Assembly (NCBI GenBank): GCA_965227445.1
Contig: OZ245751.1
Span: 434,001-498,000 of the forward strand
DNA: 64,000 nucleotides
Reading direction: 5' to 3'
Origin: DT-110 sp030148525
GTDB taxonomy: Bacteria > Bacteroidota > Bacteroidia > Chitinophagales > Saprospiraceae
Part shown: positions 24,529-32,288 of the stretch, one piece after another
How positions within the stretch are numbered: the first letter of the stretch is position 1
Layout of the letters: each line of letters opens with the position of its first letter
The notes under the pieces: generated by a model
Databases searched by the model: none
The model's input: the letters and a program-made list of their open reading frames with translations, nothing else
What the model was told of the DNA's origin: nothing
Made by a program: the position numbers and the translations under genes

Positions 24529-24556
24529 AGACCGTCGAAAGGCGGTCTTCTTTATT
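24529..24556 (+). terminator. terminator after the glucosaminidase gene
   Basis: AGACCG (24529-24534) pairs with CGGTCT (24543-24548) around TCGAAAGG, followed by TCTTTATTTTA. It lies between the glucosaminidase gene and the convergent manA and could act on the former. Confidence 0.6.
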
Positions 24557-25723
24557 TTATGGGGTACTTGCGATCATGATTCGTAAAGGCGAATCACCCC
24601 GGGCGTTTACCGCCAACTGTTGGTTTGGGGTGAGGAATAGTTGATCGCCTTTTTGAACAGATATGTTTTCATCAATCGAGCCTGCCCCCTCCAATACCAG
24701 CCAAATGCTGGGCGCCTCAATGTCGACGTCTACCCTGGTGCCCGTGTTGTCCAGTTTTAATTGTCGTAACTCAAACGCATCCGCAGAAGAAGGATAGCGA
24801 ATAATGGCGCCGTCTTGTTCCGGGGTGACCATGGTTGGGGCCGCATGATCGAGATAGGCGTGCTTCATCAGTTGGTCCACATCAATGTGCTTAACGGTGA
24901 GTCCTCCGCGAAAGACATTATCCGAGTTGGCCATCAATTCGATATTGACACCTTCCAGGTAGGCATGGAGAATACCAGCATCCTGAAAAATGGCTTCCCC
25001 TGGCGAGAGGTGGAGCAATTGCAACATATATATGGAGAAGATGCCACGATCGAGATCGCCGTTGTCCCGCTTGTATTCGTCGAGGGCTTTACGAGCCCAG
25101 TGGTCGGGGTTCGTTTTGGCGAAAGCCGAAGCTGGTTGGGGTTGAAGTTCATCCCGTAGCGGAGCCAGCAACCCATTGATGGTTGCCTGCGGGTATTCCA
25201 TAATGGCCTGGTAGACGGTCGCAATGCTATTGGAGGCTAATTCCTGCAAATGATTCCATTGCGGAAATCGCTCGAAGACTTTTTGAATGTCATTTTTGGG
25301 TCGGAAACCGTGCAAGAGGTAGAAATCGGTGATTGCGAGCATCATCTCCGGCTTGGGATTAGCATCGCGAAAAACCCGGTGGAATGCCGTCAGGGGTATG
25401 CCTTCCTGCTCTTCTTTTTCAAATCCGACCCTGGCTTCCTGTGCATTGGGATGACACTGGATCGATAGCATCGAATGCACGTCAAGCACTTTGAACAGGT
25501 AGGGAAGGCCATTTCCCAGGTCGTGCTCGTCCATAAAGGAGGAGAGTGATTGCGGTTTCCCGTCGATAATGATGGAGGCCATTCCTTTGGAATGAGTACC
25601 CATCCACAGTTCGGCCTTTGGTTCAGCGCTGGGATTTTCCTGTCCCAGAAGGTCGGCAATGAAATGGTGACCACCCCAGGCGTAAGGCTGAATGACTCCT
25701 TGTATGCGATATATTCCGTTCAT
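24557..25723 (-). CDS. manA: mannose-6-phosphate isomerase, class I
   Basis: 388 residues from the Met at 25723 (MNGIYRIQGVIQPYAWGG), preferred to an upstream in-frame ATG at 25759 because it matches the family start. Typical class I features are YAWGG, AELWMGTH, LPYLFKVLDV, SIQCHPN (metal-binding His in the Q-C-H-P motif), KPEMMLAI (metal-binding Glu), GEAIFQDAGILHAYLEG (metal His) and NSDNVFRGGLT. The zinc enzyme interconverts mannose-6-phosphate and fructose-6-phosphate in the cytoplasm, feeding GDP-mannose synthesis. This could supply the mannosyl-type transferases at 5-8.6 kb, though the genes are not linked in an operon. Confidence 0.95.
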   Translation of the reverse strand: MNGIYRIQGVIQPYAWGGHHFIADLLGQENPSAEPKAELWMGTHSKGMASIIIDGKPQSLSSFMDEHDLGNGLPYLFKVLDVHSMLSIQCHPNAQEARVGFEKEEQEGIPLTAFHRVFRDANPKPEMMLAITDFYLLHGFRPKNDIQKVFERFPQWNHLQELASNSIATVYQAIMEYPQATINGLLAPLRDELQPQPASAFAKTNPDHWARKALDEYKRDNGDLDRGIFSIYMLQLLHLSPGEAIFQDAGILHAYLEGVNIELMANSDNVFRGGLTVKHIDVDQLMKHAYLDHAAPTMVTPEQDGAIIRYPSSADAFELRQLKLDNTGTRVDVDIEAPSIWLVLEGAGSIDENISVQKGDQLFLTPNQQLAVNARGDSPLRIMIASTP

Positions 25724-25861
25724 GGGCGGAAAATACAAATTGCCGGTCAATTCCGGCATAAGAAATATGCGCTATTGAGATGTGGTATTACCTTGTGTGC
25801 CCCCGTTAACTTGGATTTTACCGGGAAAATGGCTTTTTTTGAGATCAGCGTCCTGGAACTC

Positions 25862-26058
25862 AATCTGACGTGAGGTTGAACACAAACTATTTCTTAAAGA
25901 GAGGATACCTGTGGCCCAACCTCCCGGTAAAGGGTAGTTGGTATAGTGTATGGAGAATTTAGCAACTCCTACTACCTAATACCCACTACCAAATACAACG
26001 GGAGGTGGCGATACTCCGCGCTTTATCAAGCGATTAGACCCCAGCCTCACGTTGATTT
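25862..26058. repeat. foldback element upstream of ruvX
   Basis: This spacer of about 420 bp (25724-26144) holds no gene. Its centre is a foldback: CCTCCCG (25920-25926) pairs with CGGGAGG (25999-26005), and inside, GGTAGTTGGTAT-like sequence faces ATACCCACTACC. Outside, GACGTGAGG (25867-25875) faces CCTCACGTT (26045-26053). The pairing is imperfect and interrupted. It resembles a decayed palindromic repeat of the kind in other spacers here. Confidence 0.45.
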
Positions 26059-26144
26059 TTTGAAACGGTTGTCAGAAGTAAGCCCGGTTACTCCGGGTAC
26101 GCCTTGGCAGCTTTTTACTCATCTCAGCGCCTTTAATCTATCCT

Positions 26145-26561
26145 TTGAGTCGAATTCTTGCTATTGATTACGGAACCAAACGCACCGGCCTCGCGGTGAC
26201 GGATCCCCTCCGATTGATTGCCAACGGGTTGGATACGGTGCCGACGGTGGAGGTGTTCAACTACCTCGATGATTACCTTAGCCGGGAAGAGGTGGGGTTG
26301 TTCCTGGTGGGGGAGCCTATGCACGCCGATGGTAGTCCTGCTCAAATTGCTCATTTAGTGGTGGGCTTTGTGCGTAAACTTCAGAAGACCTTCCCGGATA
26401 TTCCGGTGGAAATGGTTGATGAGCGCTACACTTCGGAAGAGGCTAAACTTATTATCCGCGAAAGTGGTTTGAAGAAAAAAAAGCGTCGGGATAAGTCATT
26501 GATCGATAAAATCAGCGCTGTGCTTATCTTGCAGGATTACATGGACGAGCACCTGCATTAG
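26145..26561 (+). CDS. ruvX: Holliday junction resolvase-like RuvX/YqgF
   Basis: 138 residues, typical length. It reads from a TTG codon (TTG AGT CGA) and gives MSRILAIDYGTKRTGLAVTD, the RNase H-like entry motif with the first catalytic Asp (8). Further family blocks are LVGEPMHADGSP, VEMVDERYTSEEA and KKRRDKSLIDKISAVLILQDYM, the last holding the terminal Asp. Members process pre-16S rRNA 5' ends and were first proposed as resolvases. It is followed 15 bp later by def on the same strand, a common arrangement. Confidence 0.93.
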   Translation: MSRILAIDYGTKRTGLAVTDPLRLIANGLDTVPTVEVFNYLDDYLSREEVGLFLVGEPMHADGSPAQIAHLVVGFVRKLQKTFPDIPVEMVDERYTSEEAKLIIRESGLKKKKRRDKSLIDKISAVLILQDYMDEHLH

Positions 26562-26576
26562 AAAAGAACAAATCGA

Positions 26577-27143
26577 ATGTTGCTACCAATTTATGCTTAC
26601 GGTCAACCGGTATTGCGAAAAGTTGCCAAACCGATAACGGCCGAATACAAAGGACTGGAGGAATTAATTGAAAATATGTGGGAGACCATGTATCACGCCA
26701 ATGGGGTAGGCTTGGCCGCGCCACAGATCGGTAAATCAATCCGGTTGTTCGTGGTGGATACCATACAAATGATGGAAGAGGGCGAAGAAGACCAGGGCAT
26801 CAAAGAAGTCTTTATCAATGCTGAAAAAGTAGATGAAGCCGGAGAACCCTGGTCCTACGAAGAAGGCTGTTTGAGTATTCCGGATATCCGCGGCGAGGTC
26901 GATCGTCCCGAGCAGGTAAAAATCCGGTACCAGAATGCTGAATTTGAAGAAAAAGAGGTGATCCTGACCGGATTAAATGCCCGCGTTGTTCAGCACGAGT
27001 ACGATCACATTGATGGCGTACTCTTCACCGAGCACCTCAAGCCGGTGAAGAAACAATTGATACGGCGCAAGTTGGAAAACATCCGGAAAGGGAAGGCAAA
27101 GGTTGAATATAAGATGAGCTTTGCTGTTGCCAAAAAGCGATAG
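26577..27143 (+). CDS. def: peptide deformylase
   Basis: 188 residues. All three signature motifs are intact: GVGLAAPQIG (43-52), EGCLS (96-100, metal-ligand Cys) and QHEYDH (139-144, two metal-ligand His and the catalytic Glu). It removes the N-terminal formyl group from new proteins, as a cytoplasmic Fe/Zn enzyme. It lies in a probable two-gene operon with ruvX. The 6-bp gap to the convergent RNase HI gene leaves no room for a separate terminator. Confidence 0.97.
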   Translation: MLLPIYAYGQPVLRKVAKPITAEYKGLEELIENMWETMYHANGVGLAAPQIGKSIRLFVVDTIQMMEEGEEDQGIKEVFINAEKVDEAGEPWSYEEGCLSIPDIRGEVDRPEQVKIRYQNAEFEEKEVILTGLNARVVQHEYDHIDGVLFTEHLKPVKKQLIRRKLENIRKGKAKVEYKMSFAVAKKR

Positions 27144-27149
27144 CCTTTC

Positions 27150-27794
27150 CTAACCCTTTCTTCCGAAATCGGCTGGAATTTCACCCCAATCAGCTGTTTC
27201 CCATTTTAGCAGTGGCGTTTCAAAGGTGTTTTTTGCCAACCATTGTTCTCCGCGCGCGATCAATTCAAAGAGGTATTTCGTTTTGGCCGTTCGCTTCAGT
27301 TTTGTGCGGCACTTACCGGCTTTAACCCAATTAATAGCAATTTTGGAATCCGAATAGATGGGCAGGTCCTTATTCTGTTGCTTTAACCAGGCCAGCCCGT
27401 GGACCAGGCCCAGGAATTCGCCAATATTATTGGTGCCCAGTTCGAAAGCCTGATGAAAAAGGCGTTCGCCGGTGCGGGTGTCGACTCCCTGGTATTCCAT
27501 TCTGCCGGGATTGCCACTGCAGGCGGCATCCACGGACAGGCTTTCCCAGATGATGCTTTCGGTGCCAGGATCACCTGGTTGCAGCGTACCCGAGTTCTTT
27601 TTTGAGCTACCGCCTCCCTGACCAATAAAAGACCGGTAATCATCAGAAAAAGCATCTTCGGCTGCCTGGCGAGACTTAAAAGATTTGTATTTAGCACCGG
27701 GGTAGTTTTTTATTTGTTGCTGGCATGCATTCCAGCTATCGTAGATACCAGGTTCGTGGCCTTCCCAAACCACGTAAAATTTTTTCTTGGCCAT
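27150..27794 (-). CDS. rnhA: ribonuclease HI with N-terminal viroplasmin domain
   Basis: 214 residues. The N-terminus (KKFYVVWEGHEPGIYDSWNACQ, 3-50) is a caulimovirus viroplasmin/RNase H1 hybrid-binding domain. The C-terminal RNase H fold shows the acidic set: SVDAACSGNPG (Asp), NNIGEFLGLVHGL (Glu), IYSDSKIAINWV (Asp) and IPADFGRK (Asp). The order and spacing fit bacterial Bacteroidetes-type RNase HI. It degrades RNA in RNA-DNA hybrids, including R-loops and primers. It is convergent with def. Confidence 0.92.
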   Translation of the reverse strand: MAKKKFYVVWEGHEPGIYDSWNACQQQIKNYPGAKYKSFKSRQAAEDAFSDDYRSFIGQGGGSSKKNSGTLQPGDPGTESIIWESLSVDAACSGNPGRMEYQGVDTRTGERLFHQAFELGTNNIGEFLGLVHGLAWLKQQNKDLPIYSDSKIAINWVKAGKCRTKLKRTAKTKYLFELIARGEQWLAKNTFETPLLKWETADWGEIPADFGRKG

Positions 27795-27931
27795 TCTTTT
27801 TGATTTGCGGGCTAAGATAAAAGGGTTTCTACGGCTTTTAATACGCCCATAGTTTTTTTATCTATACCGCTTCTGATTACAAAAATCGGGCGATAACCAC
27901 CAGAACGCTACAAAACTGAATCTATATCTTT

Positions 27932-28711
27932 ATGGAGTTCATCGATACGCATACCCATTTATACCTGGATAAGTTCTCAGAGGACCGTGACGCCGTGATT
28001 CAGCGAGCCCTCGATAATGATATTAAGCGGATGTACCTTCCGAATATAGACCAGTCTAGTATGGATGATATGCTGGCACTGGAAAAGGAATATCCGGAGC
28101 ACTGTTTCGCCATGATGGGGTTGCACCCCTGTTCGGTCGGTCCGGATTACCGGGAGCAACTGGCGGTCGTAGAGGAATGGTTGAAGCGTCGGTCATTTAA
28201 AGCGGTGGGGGAGATCGGTATGGATTTGTACTGGGACAAAACTTATCGCAGTGAACAGGAGGATGCTTTTCGCATTCAGGCCGGTTGGGCTATGGACCGC
28301 GGTTTGCCGATCGTCATCCACAGCCGGGAAACGATTGACCTGCTGATTGATCTGATGCGGGAGATAGATGATGACCGGCTGTTCGGTATTTTTCATTGCT
28401 TTACGGGAACGGAAGATCAGGCGAAGGCAATAATCGATTTGGGATTTGTGCTGGGGATTGGAGGAGTAGCAACTTTCAAAAATGCGGGTTTGGATAAGAC
28501 TTTAGCGAATGTGCCGCTGGATAAGCTGGTATTAGAGACCGATTCGCCTTATTTAGCACCTGCACCATTTCGGGGTAAGCGCAATGAGTCTTCCTATCTG
28601 ATAAAGGTGGCTGAAAAGCTGGCTACTATATACGGTGTGGGGCTTGATGAAGTAGCCCGGATCACCACGGATAATGCGAAAAATATTTTTGAAAGAACAG
28701 AGGTAGGATAG
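27932..28711 (+). CDS. TatD-family metal-dependent hydrolase
   Basis: 259 residues, usual length. It begins MEFIDTHTHLYLDKF with the paired metal His of the TatD barrel. Further motifs are GLHPC, AVGEIGMDLYWD (bridging Glu), VIHSRE (His), FHCFTG (His) and ETDSPYLAPAPFRGKRNES (Asp). Members are 3'-5' exonucleases or D-aminoacyl-tRNA deacylase-like enzymes in the cytoplasm. It stands alone before tRNA-Ser. Confidence 0.95.
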   Translation: MEFIDTHTHLYLDKFSEDRDAVIQRALDNDIKRMYLPNIDQSSMDDMLALEKEYPEHCFAMMGLHPCSVGPDYREQLAVVEEWLKRRSFKAVGEIGMDLYWDKTYRSEQEDAFRIQAGWAMDRGLPIVIHSRETIDLLIDLMREIDDDRLFGIFHCFTGTEDQAKAIIDLGFVLGIGGVATFKNAGLDKTLANVPLDKLVLETDSPYLAPAPFRGKRNESSYLIKVAEKLATIYGVGLDEVARITTDNAKNIFERTEVG

Positions 28712-28929
28712 GGGAATTTGGCCAAATGAAGATTTAGCGAGCACCCCGGAGGGGACCATTAATTTTGACATCTGGCATCTTTTTGCAAATTTTATCCCCC
28801 CCTCATGTTGTTAAAAAGCGCTTATTACTTATTTTTGCCGATGTTCGCACCTTTCATCTGCGAAACATAATCCCTCAAAAACAACGCCCACTAACCACGT
28901 AAAACCCGTGAAAATAAAGAGTGGAAGCA

Positions 28930-28959
28930 TTGGATTGCCTGTATAAAATTCTATCTTTC
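28930..28959 (+). promoter_or_regulatory. promoter of tRNA-Ser
   Basis: TTG at 28930-28932, then 19 bp, then TATCTTTC at 28952-28959, about 18 bp before the tRNA 5' end. This fits the Bacteroidetes -33/-7 pattern with one mismatch in the -7 box. Confidence 0.6.
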
Positions 28960-28976
28960 GCTTTTTATCTAGCTCC

Positions 28977-29064
28977 GGAGAGGTGCTCGAGTGGCTGAAG
29001 AGGCACGCCTGGAAAGCGTGTATACGGTAACCCCGTATCGAGGGTTCGAATCCCTCTCTCTCCG
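28977..29064 (+). tRNA. tRNA-Ser (anticodon GGA)
   Basis: 88 nt. The acceptor arm GGAGAGG pairs with TCTCTCC (one G-U pair), with discriminator G. The anticodon arm CACGC-CTGGAAA-GCGTG gives anticodon GGA (Ser codons UCC/UCU). A long variable arm (TACGGTAACCCCGTA region) marks a class II tRNA. The T arm is GAGGG-TTCGAAT-CCCTC. CCA is not encoded. It lies about 50 bp before the TolQ-like gene. Confidence 0.96.
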
Positions 29065-29111
29065 CAATTTGTTTAACTGATTAAAAAAACAATCGTAAAA
29101 CCTTATTGACT

Positions 29112-29939
29112 ATGCGAAAATTGTTAGCACTACTGCTCATCATGGGTTTGGCAGTTTTCTCTGCGAACGTTTCCTATGCCCAGGACAGTGACACTACCTC
29201 TATGGAGGAAGCTGATACCTCTGGCGCTGCTATGGAAGAGATGGCAGAAGAGCCTGCTGCTCCAGCAGATGATATGGCTGTAGAAGACACCTCTGCCAAT
29301 TTGAGCGGTTACCAGATTTTGAAGAAGTACTTCATCGATGGTGACTGGCGCTTCATGAGCTTCGTACTGATCTGTTTGATCCTCGGTTTGGCGTTCTGTA
29401 TTGAGCGTATTATCACGCTGAACATTGCTACTACCAATACCGACAAGCTCCTGTCCCGCATTGATGAAAAACTCAAATCCGGTGATGTAGAAGGTGCCAA
29501 GGAAGTATGCAAGTCAACGCCTGGCCCCACGGCAAGCATCCTTTTTGAAGGATTGAAAAATGCTGACCAAGGACCGGAAGCTGTTGAAAAAGCAATCGTT
29601 TCTTATGGTGGTGTGCAAATGGGTCTGCTCGAGCGCGGCTTGGTTTGGATCTCTCTGTTCATCGCTATTGCTCCGATGCTTGGTTTCATGGGTACGGTAA
29701 TCGGTATGATTCAGGCCTTCGACCGTATTGAGGCAGTAGGTGACCTTTCTCCCTCTGTAGTAGCAGGTGGTATTAAGGTGGCCCTTTTGACTACGGTATT
29801 CGGTCTGATTACGGCAATTATCCTCCAGATTTTCTACAACTATATCGTCAACAAGATCGACGGTATCGTCAACAAGATGGAAGATGCCTCTATCGCTTTG
29901 GTAGACATCATGGCTGAGAACAACGTATTCAAAAACTAA
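29112..29939 (+). CDS. MotA/TolQ/ExbB proton-channel family protein
   Basis: 275 residues from the ATG at 29112. It starts with a cleavable-looking signal (MRKLLALLLIMGLAVFS, ending SYAQ). A ~50-residue Asp/Glu/Ala/Pro/Met-rich segment follows, then the ExbB core: a first helix (WRFMSFVLICLILGLAF), a cytoplasmic stretch, and the paired helices LVWISLFIAIAPMLGFMGTVIGMIQAF and VAGGIKVALLTTVFGLITAIILQIF. The GTVIGMI and ALLTT motifs are classic for the proton path. It should form the inner-membrane motor with the two ExbD proteins downstream. The acidic N-terminus would lie in the periplasm. Confidence 0.93.
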   Translation: MRKLLALLLIMGLAVFSANVSYAQDSDTTSMEEADTSGAAMEEMAEEPAAPADDMAVEDTSANLSGYQILKKYFIDGDWRFMSFVLICLILGLAFCIERIITLNIATTNTDKLLSRIDEKLKSGDVEGAKEVCKSTPGPTASILFEGLKNADQGPEAVEKAIVSYGGVQMGLLERGLVWISLFIAIAPMLGFMGTVIGMIQAFDRIEAVGDLSPSVVAGGIKVALLTTVFGLITAIILQIFYNYIVNKIDGIVNKMEDASIALVDIMAENNVFKN

Positions 29940-29957
29940 GAAAGACCACTTTATATT

Positions 29958-30440
29958 ATGTATAAATTTCTGGTAGCAAACGGTCAACGACTGGCGTTTG
30001 GGCTGGGGATCCTGATTACAGCGATCTTCCTGTTCAGCGTTATCGGAGGCCTAGAACAATACAACGAACTTCCTGAGGAAGATCAGATTACCACGTCGAT
30101 ATTTAATGCCGGTATTTCCGGTGCGGTCATTTTGATCATCGTCGCCGCGGCTGCTCTGATTCTCTTCGGTCTGTTCCAAGTGCTATCCAACCTGAAAGCG
30201 TCTCTGAAAGGGATCCTCGGTCTGGCTGTATTATTGGTAGTATTCTTTATTGCCTATTCTTCAGCCAATGGCGATGCAGCCGCTGAGATTACCCCCATCA
30301 GTAACTCTATCGAACGGGTTGGTGGTATCGCACCCGGGAATTTGAAGTTCATTGGCGGCGCCATCGTTACCGCAATGGTATTGATTGGTACTGCCTTTGC
30401 ATCCTTCATTCTCGCGGAGATCATTAACTTCTTCAAATAA
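29958..30440 (+). CDS. conserved membrane protein of unknown function in the TolQ/ExbD operon
   Basis: 160 residues with four hydrophobic helices (about 10-30, 50-72, 82-99, 135-158). Between the last two is a ~30-residue loop (NGDAAAEITPISNSIERVGG). I recognise no named domain. It lies 18 bp after the TolQ-like gene and 6 bp before the first ExbD gene, so it is almost certainly in the same operon and probably an accessory of the motor. A periplasmic loop could contact TonB/ExbD, but this is only a guess. Confidence 0.75.
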   Translation: MYKFLVANGQRLAFGLGILITAIFLFSVIGGLEQYNELPEEDQITTSIFNAGISGAVILIIVAAAALILFGLFQVLSNLKASLKGILGLAVLLVVFFIAYSSANGDAAAEITPISNSIERVGGIAPGNLKFIGGAIVTAMVLIGTAFASFILAEIINFFK

Positions 30441-30446
30441 ATCATT

Positions 30447-31007
30447 ATGGCACGGACAAGCGCTAGAGATCGAATGAAGAACGAGATTAATGCTGGCTCT
30501 ATGGCCGACATTGCCTTCTTGTTGCTTATCTTCTTTCTCGTTACGACAACGATTGTGGAAGACAAAGGGATTACAGTAAAGCTGCCGCCGTGGTCTGAAG
30601 AAGAACCGGATATTCAAAAGCTGAAAGAACGCAATGTGTATTCGGTGCTGGTGAATGCCAACAATGAACTCCTCGTACGTGGTGAACCAATGCGTGTTTC
30701 CGAACTTCGGAATAACGCTAAGGAATTCATCGCGAATCCGAACAACCGTCCGGATTACTCCGAGAAGCCTACTATGGCAATTATCTCTCTTAAGAACGAC
30801 CGGGGTACGGAATACAAGACCTACCTCTCCGTTTACAATGAGCTCAAAGGTGCATACAATGAGCTCTGGGATGATTTGTCACGGCGAAAGTATGGTGTCC
30901 CTTACAGTGATGACCTGCCCCTGGCTCAGCGAAAGGCTATTAAGGATGAAATCCCAATGGTACTTTCCGAAGCTGAACCAACAAACTTTGGGGAGGATGG
31001 TCAGTAA
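30447..31007 (+). CDS. ExbD/TolR-family biopolymer transport protein (first copy)
   Basis: 186 residues. The N-terminal arm ARTSARDRMKNEINAGSMADIAFLLLIFFLVTTTI carries the single membrane helix with the conserved Asp (in MADIAFLLLIFF) used for proton transfer. A periplasmic domain follows, with VKLPPWSEEE and VLVNANNELLVRGE. It pairs with the TolQ-like protein to energise TonB-dependent outer-membrane transport. It is longer than E. coli ExbD (141), with an extra C-terminal helical stretch. Confidence 0.92.
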   Translation: MARTSARDRMKNEINAGSMADIAFLLLIFFLVTTTIVEDKGITVKLPPWSEEEPDIQKLKERNVYSVLVNANNELLVRGEPMRVSELRNNAKEFIANPNNRPDYSEKPTMAIISLKNDRGTEYKTYLSVYNELKGAYNELWDDLSRRKYGVPYSDDLPLAQRKAIKDEIPMVLSEAEPTNFGEDGQ

Positions 31008-31077
31008 ATTGGCGGCTGTCGTCGAAAACGCCATTTATTGCAACAACCAGCTGTAAAAGGCACTAAAAACGATCACT

Positions 31078-31554
31078 ATGTCTAAATTTTCTAAAAAGCG
31101 GGGTAAGGCTGATCCTGAAGTTTCTACAGCTTCCCTGCCGGATATTATCTTCATGCTCCTCTTCTTCTTTATGGTAGTAACCGTATTGCGGGATGCAGAG
31201 CTGAAGGTAAAAGTAGTTACCCCTTTTGCTACAGAATTGACCAAACTGGAAGAGAAATCCCTGGTCAACTATCTGTACATCGGTAAGCCTATGCCTAAGT
31301 ATCAATCTACCTATGGTACCAAACCTCGTCTTCAATTGAACGATAAGTTTGCCACCGTAGCTGAAATACCGCTTTTCCTCGAAAAGCATAAGGTTAAGAT
31401 TCCCGAGGCCAAACGACCCAAGATTACCTCCTCCCTGCGTGTGGATGGAGAAGTAACTATGGGTGTGGTCCAGGATGTTAAAACCGAACTGCGGAAAGCA
31501 GGGCAGCTTAAGGTCAACTACTCCGCTAAAAAAGATCCGAACGCCAGGAATTAA
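31078..31554 (+). CDS. ExbD/TolR-family biopolymer transport protein (second copy)
   Basis: 158 residues. It begins MSKFSKKRGKADPEVSTASLPDIIFMLLFFFMVVTVL, with the key Asp of the ExbD helix in LPDIIFMLLFF. The periplasmic part VNYLYIGKPMPKYQSTYGTKP and VGEVTMG-like block (DGEVTMGVVQDVKTELRKAG) fit the family. Paired, diverged ExbD genes behind one ExbB are common in Bacteroidetes, and a hetero-oligomeric motor is likely. A strong terminator follows. Confidence 0.92.
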   Translation: MSKFSKKRGKADPEVSTASLPDIIFMLLFFFMVVTVLRDAELKVKVVTPFATELTKLEEKSLVNYLYIGKPMPKYQSTYGTKPRLQLNDKFATVAEIPLFLEKHKVKIPEAKRPKITSSLRVDGEVTMGVVQDVKTELRKAGQLKVNYSAKKDPNARN

Positions 31555-31575
31555 TCTCCGGCTCCGGATAATCAC

Positions 31576-31612
31576 AAAAAAAGCCTTTCCGTTTTCGGAA
31601 AGGCTTTTTTTT
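31576..31612. terminator. bidirectional terminator between exbD and the DUF4293 gene
   Basis: A perfect stem AGCCTTTCC-GTTTTC-GGAAAGGCT is flanked by seven A on the left and eight T on the right. It therefore works as an intrinsic terminator for both convergent genes. Confidence 0.93.
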
Positions 31613-31627
31613 GTCCGTGCGAAAAAT

Positions 31628-32065
31628 CTAGCGAAGGCGATCCATGGAACGTACCAGTTTATCATCCTTATGGATTAGTCGGTAAGCTACCCCCGCCAGA
31701 ATGAGCGCCGCCAGGGGCAGAAAGGCACCAGCACCTATTGTAAAACCAAAGGCCCGATTGGGAACATCCTGGGTGAACAATATCGCAGTCATTACTATCG
31801 CAGCCAACGTAAGGATCATAGTAGCCGCTGTGATCTTCATTTGTGCCTTTCGATTGCGAAAAATAAAAATGCTAATCAAGGCAAGTAAACCCGCTAAACC
31901 AAACGCAGTGATAATAGCCGGATGATCTGAAATGGTAAAGTGACCATCAGCTAAAAATTGGGATTGCTCAACCTCTTCCGTGGCTCGCAAAAAGGGAAAT
32001 GCATACAGGGTACCTAACGACCCTGCTGCCAGTAATAGCAATAGGGATTGCATCCTTTGTATCAT
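31628..32065 (-). CDS. DUF4293 membrane protein
   Basis: 145 residues, four predicted membrane helices (about 4-24, 47-68, 75-96, 107-128). The start MIQRMQSLLLLLAA and the charged end HKDDKLVRSMDRLR match the DUF4293 family, found across Bacteroidetes and of unknown function. MIQRxQ(S/T)xxLL and the C-terminal D(D/E)xLVRSxDRLR are the conserved signatures. Convergent with the ExbD operon. Confidence 0.88.
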   Translation of the reverse strand: MIQRMQSLLLLLAAGSLGTLYAFPFLRATEEVEQSQFLADGHFTISDHPAIITAFGLAGLLALISIFIFRNRKAQMKITAATMILTLAAIVMTAILFTQDVPNRAFGFTIGAGAFLPLAALILAGVAYRLIHKDDKLVRSMDRLR

Positions 32066-32288
32066 GAGTATTCAATTTTGGGCAAATATACCTAAACTTG
32101 AAGAACGCTGCACGGTGCATGGTACACGATGGACGGTGCACGGGGCAAACCATACGGATAAATCTTTCAAGACAAATTATCGCTCCGGTCACTATGTTCT
32201 CTACAGTCCCAGGGAACCCTTCACCGCCCGCCGGAGCCCGCTCTGCCCGCTGAAGCCCGTACGGGCTTCAGCGGGAAAGGGCGAGGGA
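32066..32288. other. spacer with short repeats and a 30-bp perfect palindrome
   Basis: After the DUF4293 start, a GCACGGTGCATGG and GACGGTGCACGG pair of near-repeats (about 32108-32145) is followed by about 100 bp of ordinary sequence. Then comes a perfect palindrome, CCCGCTGAAGCCCGT and its reverse complement (32246-32275). I see no gene: the open frame crossing it has no family pattern. Confidence 0.55.

Noticed and set aside
27925..27932. TATCTTTA as a promoter box for the TatD gene
   Set aside because: It overlaps the ATG, while the TatD family start (MEFIDTHTH) is exactly there, so transcription would begin inside the gene.
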